A stretch of DNA of 64,000 nucleotides from Rugalucina vietnamica (lineage: Eukaryota; Mollusca; Bivalvia; Lucinida; Lucinidae), in NCBI GenBank assembly GCA_964017185.1, contig OZ024875.1, positions 65,095,043-65,159,042 of the forward strand, in the 5' to 3' direction. The stretch's first letter is position 1, and each line of letters begins with the position of its first letter. The translations under genes were made by a program, and so were the position numbers. Shown here in pieces: positions 14,601 to 23,600 of this stretch. A model generated the notes under the pieces. It saw only the letters and a program-made list of their open reading frames with translations, ran no database searches and was not told the DNA's origin.

Positions 14601-17600
14601 TGTGTTTTTCCCCCCTTAGGAACATGTAGCTATTCAGGTGGTAGATGGTGTTTTGGAAGATATTAGACTGGGGATGGAGGTACGGCTTCTTGTCAGTTAT
14701 GTACACCTCATCCTCTTTATAACACTATTGTCCAAGCCAATATCGGTGTTAGCTATCCAATCTATGTTATAACAAGAGTAAAATATATTGACATATAGTC
14801 AAAAGTGACCATTTTGGGTCCAGCAGTGATCAGTGTTATTCCAAAACCATGTTGTAATTAACAGTGTTATAAAGAGGTCCAGGTGTATCTTCACAGAAAT
14901 TAGAACAATAAGTGTGAATTATTATCTAGTGACATATTAGTGTTGACTTAATACTTACTATCAGTTGTATGCAGTATATTTTTATACTTCAAGTTCAAGA
15001 AGTCATCCAATCAACCCTTTTTCTGATAAAATTGAATCTGCTTGGTGAGCAGGAGTACTATTTTCACACAGGTCTTGTCAATATTTTTGTCTTCCATCAA
15101 TTTAAAAAGAGCAAATTGCCAGTTATAGCATCAAATAAACACATTGTGTGCAGTGCACATTTGTCACTTTACAGGTGAACCACCCTCGCTATAACCAGCG
15201 TAGAGTGAGTTGTGCAAAGTATCTGGGAGAGTTGTACAACTACAGGATGGTGGAGTCGGCTGTCGTCTTCAAAACTTTATATTCTTTCATCACTTTTGGA
15301 GTAACTGGACCAGGTGAGAGTCCCTTGCTTTGTTGAATAACGCACTTGCTATACAAAACTCATTGTAGGTTGATCACACTAATTATCCAGAGACAGCCAA
15401 TATGACTGCAACAATAGGAAATGGATACTTGTATTACATTGGATTAATTGTGTAAGAATCAACTTTCCACTGATCAAACAGTCAGATTACTGCACAGCTG
15501 ATCAGTGTCTGTGTTTTCGCTACACAGATTGTACAACCCCTCTTCTTAAATCTGAAATGTCAAGCTTCTAGCCTGCCTCTGTGACTGTACAAGCCGGTTC
15601 ATCTCGGACCTGGTCGGAAAACACAGATTGTTGGTTTTCTCACAGAACGGCTCATTTTTTGTCTCATAGATGGCAACCCCTCCCCTCTTGATCCCCCAGA
15701 GCACCTGTTTAGGATCCGACTAGTCTGTGTTGTCCTAGATACCTGTGGACAGTACTTTGACAAGGGATCTAGCAAGAAGAAACTGGACTGCTTCCTAGTG
15801 TATTTTCAGGTAAAAATCTTATTGATTATATGTTTGTCATTTTATTTGGACCACCTGAGCTGAAGGCACTTGGGTTTGAGCTGGCCTATCCAGTTGTGTG
15901 TACACAGCAAGTCCACTTTTTCATACATTAATATGTATCAGACCAGCAGGCTGTTTGCAGTCTATTTTTTTTTAAGTCTGCATTTTATTTAAGTCAGGTG
16001 GGAATTAAATGAAATGTGTGAAAGTTGCATTTACTGTGACTCTGATTCAAAAGATGCCTACTATAAATTCGTAAATTTTCATGTGTCTTTTATTTCCCAT
16101 ACTTTCTATTTCCAAATTATTCATGAGGTTTTGAATTCACAAACAAGTGTTCTTGTAGTCTTTATGAAGATTCTTGTTTAGCAAGAACCTTGAATTAGCG
16201 AGTCATTGAATTCGTGAATACATGTATTCGCAAAAATTAAGTTTTGCAAACATTTTCAAATTTATTGTATTGTGATCTATGTTTGAATAAAGCATGAATT
16301 GATGTATTTCTGTAATTATTCCAGAGATATTACTGGTTTAAGAAGAGTTCAGCTATCTGGACTGAGAACAGTCCTTTCCCGATAGATGTTGACAATATGA
16401 TGAGAGATACTCTGGATTCTGTGCGACCTAAATTCAAGATGCTGCAGAGTTTCGAGGAGACCTGTAAGGCTTGTGAAGAATTGGAGAATGAATATAAACC
16501 AAAGATTGGTAAGAACTTGTAACCCATAGAGTGCTAAATAAATTAAATAATGGGACTAAAACTTGGGTACCATTCTTATTGCTTGTAACAACATCTGCCC
16601 ACCATAAAAAGGCTGAATAGGCCCCACTTAAATCACTGAACACAAGTATAACAGAAATCCAGATTTAGCCCCCTCCCCATCCCTTTGGGCTGTGAGAAGT
16701 AGATGGGCTGTTTTGTCCTCCAGGCAGATCGTATAACCATCTGGCCTACCCCCTGATTATTTGTTTACTGTTTTGAAGGTCTGATCCTGCCTATGGATAA
16801 GTGGTTTTGTCAAACTATCCAAGGTGTGTGCTTGGGTGGTTATTTTATCGAAGCAAATGTCAAAGGTCATGACATCCCAGTGATCTGTAGAAGTCCCATA
16901 AAATAGATGCAATGTCCAGGCATGACTTAAAAGTTGTCGGCAGGGACATTAAACTACAAAATCAAGCATCTGATATTGTGAGACATGTTATATTGATGAG
17001 GTTGCACTGTATAATGTTTCAGCGAGTGTATTACCAATCCTAGAGACTAGTGATGTAGATATGAGTGAAACAGAAGATGGAAACCTTGCTGTTATTGCTG
17101 AAGCGGAGGAAACTAGTATGTAGAACAATATTTTAGCTCACCTGAGCCCATACATGTGATACCGCCCTCATCATCAGGGAGACTCCAGGAAATGAGCATT
17201 AAAATTGGGGAAAATTCTTCTAAAATATACCACTTTTTTGAAAAAATTCAAAATCTCCCTGAAATGAATCAGGAATTTTCCTACATATTCTATACATTTT
17301 TCAAAAATCTCCCTGAAATGGAAGAAAAATCTCCCTGATTCCTCTTTCAAACCCATCACATGTATGTGAGCCATCAGTCTGTCATAGTATACTCATTAAC
17401 CTAGAAGCAAATTTAATCACCTTGCTCCCCCAGGAAATTCTTGTGGGTACCAAATTCTTCATTGGGCGGCCCCCGTGGCCGAGCGGTTAAGATCGCTGTT
17501 TCTTAATCACTCGATCATCTCACCGCTGTGTCTGGTGTAGGTTCGAGCTCCGTACTGGGTGTGCCAGGTGGTTTTTCTTGGGGTTCTCTCGTTTTCACCT

Positions 17601-20600
17601 CACCTACTGATTTGCCCATCTCATATGAGCTGAATTAATCTTGATAGGGACATAAAACTGAAGAAAAAAATAAATCTGAATTGGAACCTCTGAAATGCAA
17701 AAATAAAATTGCCTCCTAAGATAAAGTTTTTTGCACTATATAAAAATACACGTCTAACAAGGATGGGAAGTATCTATAAAATTGAGCAAAAATAAATATT
17801 TGATGTGCAGAACTGTTTGCAAGAACTTAATTTTTAGCTCACCTGAGCCGAAGGCTCATAGGTGAGCTTATAGTATACCCATGCTCCGGCGTCCGTCCGG
17901 CGTCCGTCCGTGGTCCGTCCGTCGTCCACAATTTCAAAGATCTTCTTCTCTGAAACCGCTGGGCCGATTGTTCTCATATTACACATACACCATCTACAGG
18001 TAGGGGGAAAGAATAATTATGTTTTTTGTTTTGATCGGATAAGGACTCTGGTTGCTATGGCAACTTATGCTTCCCATAGACTTATAATGGAAAAAAGTGA
18101 AAATTGCCAGTTTTTGCTGTCTTGTTGGAGATACTTGAATTTTGTTTTTGCAGAAATGTTTATTGAGTAGTCCTCTACGTTTCATGTGACTTTTGTCGTA
18201 ATCCTTCATTTTAGTTGGTTGCAGGGGCCCCATATAGGGCAAAATTTAGAAAAACATTCAAAAATCTTCTTCTCAGAAACTGTCAAGGGGATGAAGCCTA
18301 TACTTTGTATACATGTTCCTGACAGTGGCCTCTACATAATTTGTGTTTTTTATTCCAGGCGGATAAGAACTCTGGTTGCTATGGCAACTTAGTTTCCATA
18401 GACTTATAATGGGAAAAGTGGAAATCGGCTATTTTTCCGCTAAAATTGCAGACATTTGAATTTTGTTTTTGCAGAAATGTTTATTGAGTAGTGTTTGACG
18501 TTTCTTGCGAGTTTTGTCCTAATCCTTTATTTTGATTGGTTGCTGGGGCCCCATAAAGGGCAAAATTTTGAAAAAAAAAAAAAAACATTCAAAAATCTTC
18601 TCCTCAGAAACTGTCAAGTGGATGAATCCTGTACTTTGTATACATGTTCCTGACAGTAACCTCTACATAATTTGTGTTTTTTATTCCAGTCGGATAAGAA
18701 CTCTGGTTGCTATGGTAACTTTAAGTTTCCATAGACTTATAATGGGAAAAGTGGAAATTAGCTATTTTTTGAAAACTATTGCAGCCTGGGATCTGAAAAG
18801 TGGTAGATGCAAACAACTAATGGATTAGATGAAGGTATATGATTAATTTAGGTCAAGGTCATCTCTTGACCTTGGCCGGTCTGTCGTCCATACACACTTT
18901 TCAAAAAATTTTTTTCTCTGAAACCACTTGGCCAATCAAAGCCAAATTTTATATGAAGCATCTATAGGAAGTGGGAACCAATGTATGTATAAATAATCCA
19001 GGTCACATGACCAAGATGGCCGGCATGCCCATATATGGTAAAAACCCTTAAAATATCTTCTTCTCCAGAATCGGTGAACCGATTTCAACGAAACTTTGCA
19101 TGAAGTATGGATGACTCAAGTACTACAATGTATATATAAAACATGACCCTGTGGTGACCTTGACCTATTTTATGGCAAGGTCAACATAGGTCGTCAATGC
19201 ATTTGAATGGGGAAAACTTTTAAAATGTCATTTTAAGTGAAAGTCTTGCAGGAAATGGGCTGTAGGACTAAAATTTAATGATTCTGAAAAAAAAATGGAC
19301 CCCAGGGGCTCGTCTGCTTTTAAAATGTTATTTGAAGGGGAAAATCAGCAGGAAATTGGCAAATGGACATAATATTGATTATTCTGAAAAAAGAAAATGG
19401 CCGAAGGGCTTCATATGCCCCTGCACTGGGGTTAAATACCATTATATTCAAATATGTTTATTGGTATATGAAGCAGATCTCAGGTGAGCGTTTACAGGAC
19501 CATTGGTCCTCTGGTTTCACCATATTTCTCTAATTCTATTCCTCATGAATTCAAAATTCTAGCTAATGAAATCTTACGTAAGCTTTGAAAAATGCTAAAG
19601 TAACATGAATTCAGGAATAACAAATAATTTGGAAATAGAAACTTTTCAAATGTAAAGTCATGTGAAAATTTCCAAATTCCTAGTAGCAAAAATTAAAATC
19701 TCGCATTTATTCTTGCAGGTGATACTAGTCAGAGTCTATCCCAGTCACATATAGCTGAGGAGGGCGAGGAAAGTGAACATAGTCAAGAGGATACACCTGG
19801 ACAGACACAGAATAGTCAGGTAAGATAATGCCATTGAAGTAATGTGAAGTTTGTTATGATTATTTAATCATATTGGGCTCTTCAAGATGTTAAATAATAA
19901 ATTGACAAGTGCACTTAAATGGTGATGATGATGACGAAAATTTTGATGATGATTATGGTTACTTTACTAATGATTATGATAACTTTTATGATTACTTCTA
20001 TGATTACTTTACTAATGATTATGATAACTTTCATGATTACTTTATTGATTACTTCTATGATTACTTTAATGTAATGTAGGGAAGCGAGGTAGCCGAGTGG
20101 TTAGCGCACTGGCTTCATGTGCTAGAGGTGCCGGGTTCGATCCCCGCCGGCGTCGAGGAAAATTTGTTGGTCTGAACACGCTTCCCTTCGTGTCACTTGC
20201 AGGAATGACATGACATAGTGCGCCGTCATTCGGATCGGGACGTTAACTGGAGGCCCCCTGTGCAGGGACAGTCATCCCCTGTGCAGGTTAAAGACCCCAA
20301 CACAGGTTCTATCCTCATGCATGTAGGCACATCCTGCAAACACACCGGAGTGTACAATGTACACCTCCCAAGAATAATCAGAAATTGATTGATGGGAGTA
20401 ACAAGAAAACAAACAAAACAATGATTATGATAACATGAATTAACTTTCATGATTACTTTAATGATTACTTCGATGATTACTTAAATTATGATTGTGAATA
20501 CATTTATGATTATGATGATGATGATGTATTATGAATACTTTTATGATTATGATGATGATAATGATGATATGTCATTGTTAATAAATATTTGCACATTTCA

Positions 20601-23600
20601 GCCGGGTGATGAAAAGAGTGAGAATGAGGGAGAATATGATGATAACGATGATGATGATGAAGATGGTTATGATGCCACTGATGATAATGATGATTTGGAT
20701 GAAGATGAGGTAAAGGATCTCTAAATTGCAATACATATGACAGAAATCCAGTTTTAAAAGAATACATTTGTTTAAAGCCAATATTAATGCATTCATTGTT
20801 TAAATAGAACCAAGGCACAAATCAACAAACGAGTCGCGATGCGAGAAAAACGGTCTTCGGGGTTTCCAACCAGGCCAGACACAAACCAGCCTGTACAGTC
20901 TTAGAAATCGGCTAGAACCTTGTAATTTCGGATTCATGAAGAAGAAGGATTGCATTATCAGGTAGTGAAAATAAAGGCGCTGATCAGCTGTGCAGTTACT
21001 GCATAGCTGATCAGTTACTGCACAGCTGATCTGCGCCTTTGTTTTCGCATAGGCAAAAATTCGGTTTTCTCATGACACGGTTCAAATAAGCTTAGACTGT
21101 TCATTGTTTACCTTTTACCATATTGCCTTTCGAGGGATATCTTATACAGTAATGTGATAATTGTCCAACTGTTTTTCAGGTATTGATTCTGAAGTCTGGT
21201 CCGAAGCATATCCAGTGTACAGAAGATGATGACTTCATGGCTGCCTTTGACAAGATGTTGGATGACAATGCAAAGGTACTTTTATACAAAGTTTATGACA
21301 TTAATTTGAAATTTCATAAGCAAAGTTTGTTTTGACTATGCAGACCCTTTTAAAGATGTTACAACCTTTTGGTGTTTTGCCTGTATTGAGTATGGATGAA
21401 CATTAATCACCAACATGACAGGCAGGCTGCAACTCAGCTCATACTGCTTTAGAAGTTTGTATGGCATAGTTTTATGCTAGTGTAGTGGGTAAGCCAATGT
21501 CTTTATAAACCAAAGGTTACGAGTTCAATCTTGGGCTTCTCAGGTGTTTCAGGTGAAATTTAACATGCCTGTCTCTTTATGAACGTAATGGTTTTTGAGT
21601 AGGATGAAAAACATGTACACAGCCACATCATGCAGCATTTTATTGCTGTAAGCATTTCCCCGCTGATTACAGTTCTGTTGGTACTTGAGTAACTATGATT
21701 AAAGAAAGTTTCCATGTTGGGAATAGGAAAGTCTTAGAAAGTTTTATCTGTTTCAATTTCAGGCTAGGAACAGTGAATCACTAAAAGTTCCCCAGCTAGA
21801 TATTGCAGTACCTGTCAACCTGAAAGGACAGAAGGCTAAGAAATTTGGTAGGATTTTATTTTCATGCTCAGTTTTCATTAGTTTCAATGTAGATGTAAAA
21901 TTCAAAATAACCTAATTGAAGTAATCTTTTGTCACAACAATTTACTTAAAACTAAGAATGAAGATGCATCACCACTGATATTAATGTTTAAAACATTTAG
22001 TAAAAAGTAATCTTTTGAGATAATATGTTTGACCAGTGACTTTGACCAGACAAAAGTTCTAACATTTTACAGTCTTGAAATCCTTCTATGAAGATGTCTA
22101 CTCCAGGAAGAAGGCAATAATCCAGTCACCTTAGGATGTAGGTTTTCCCAGACAGTTAAAAGTGTCCAGAAAAGAATTTTCTTTCTTTTCTTTTCTAGAA
22201 TTAAATCCAGAGCCAAAAGAGGATTCCATTATAACCTTCACCTTGATGACAAAGAAAGGAAACAAGCCTCAGGTACCAGTCTTCATAGTCAAACTGATGG
22301 AAAGATTAGTGCAGTGGCGTAGTGGTAGAGCATCAGACACTTAACCGAGAGATCCTGGGTTGGATCCGACTGGCGGCACCAGGTTGTTTCCTTGAGCAAG
22401 ACACATCAACTACTGGTTAAAACCCAGGAAGCGGTCTTAACATGACTGAAATATTGTTTACTGGGACATTAAACCTCAATGCTATACAAACTAACAATAC
22501 TGGTGGTTCTGTCTTTTAAAACTTGTAGGCCTTGTTGAGTATGTATGCACTGTTTGGAAATTAATTGGTAACAGGTAATTCCCAGGTAATAAAACGCTCG
22601 CGGGGTGGCATCAAATGTGCCCCTTTAAAATCATTTCATTATTGTAGTATTGTAGCTCCACTTAGTTGGTGTACAAAAGCTCCAGAATTCAGTTGATATT
22701 GTAATAATGATGTACCTATAGATTTTCTTAAGGTTGTCAGTTTTAGGCCTCAGTGACTGATAAAATGATTGATAGGTCTTATCTCACCTGTAGCTGTTTA
22801 TTGCAACCAATTAAGACACATGGTCAGTTTTATGACCCCTAAAGTTAGCCAGCTACCTGTGTGTAAGCTCTGCCCACTTCTAAGACAGGCTACCTGTTTA
22901 TCTAAAAGCTGGAAACCAGAACCCCCCCCCCCCCCCCCCCCCCCCCCCGGCATGAAAACCCTGTCTTTAAACAAAGTAAGACATACAAAATGAAAAGAAA
23001 ACACGATAGATAAGCATCATGCTTATAAAACTTGACTGTGCCGATAACTCCTGAGTTTGCAACCAAGTTAAAAGAGCTAGAGCAAGAAGACGGATTAGAG
23101 AAATGTATATACACAAGAGATGAGCAGAAGTAGATTCTGGGTCCAGTAAATAAAATTATATTTTTTAGTTTACTGACTTATATGTACCAAACACAGCAGA
23201 GTTTGCGACCAAGTATAAGGAGCCCTAGCAGAAAGAGAAGAGAAAGAAAGAATGAAGCAAGTTGTTCTCGGAATACATGCATGACAGAAGAAAAAGATTA
23301 TGGGTTTAGTTGATAAAACTTTTATTTTTCAGTTTACTGACTTGAATGTACCAATCACGGCAGAGTTTGCGACCAAATATAAAGAGCGCGAGCAGCAGGA
23401 GAAGTTGGAGAAAGAAAGAATGAAGCAGGTTGTTCTAGGTATACATGAGAGACAAGAAGAGGAGGACTATCAAGGTAATTAGGAAGCCGGGACTGCCAAT
23501 GTCCATTTTGTAATAAAGCAGACCTGGAGTTCAGCTTCATGTTTGGCATCTTCTTTTACAAAAATACAAAAATACTACCATATATACTATCTTGCCTCTG

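Noticed and set aside
20080-20160. Possible tRNA gene (A and B boxes)
   Set aside because: Acceptor stem does not pair and the sequence continues into a SINE body; the same holds for the heads at 17466, 22306, 29669 and 62209.
20510-20818. His-rich and Ile-rich minus-strand ORFs
   Set aside because: Antisense of the GAT repeats and of UPF2 acidic exon p.
22769-23114. Poly-Pro and poly-Gly ORFs
   Set aside because: Created by the 27-bp poly-C tract.
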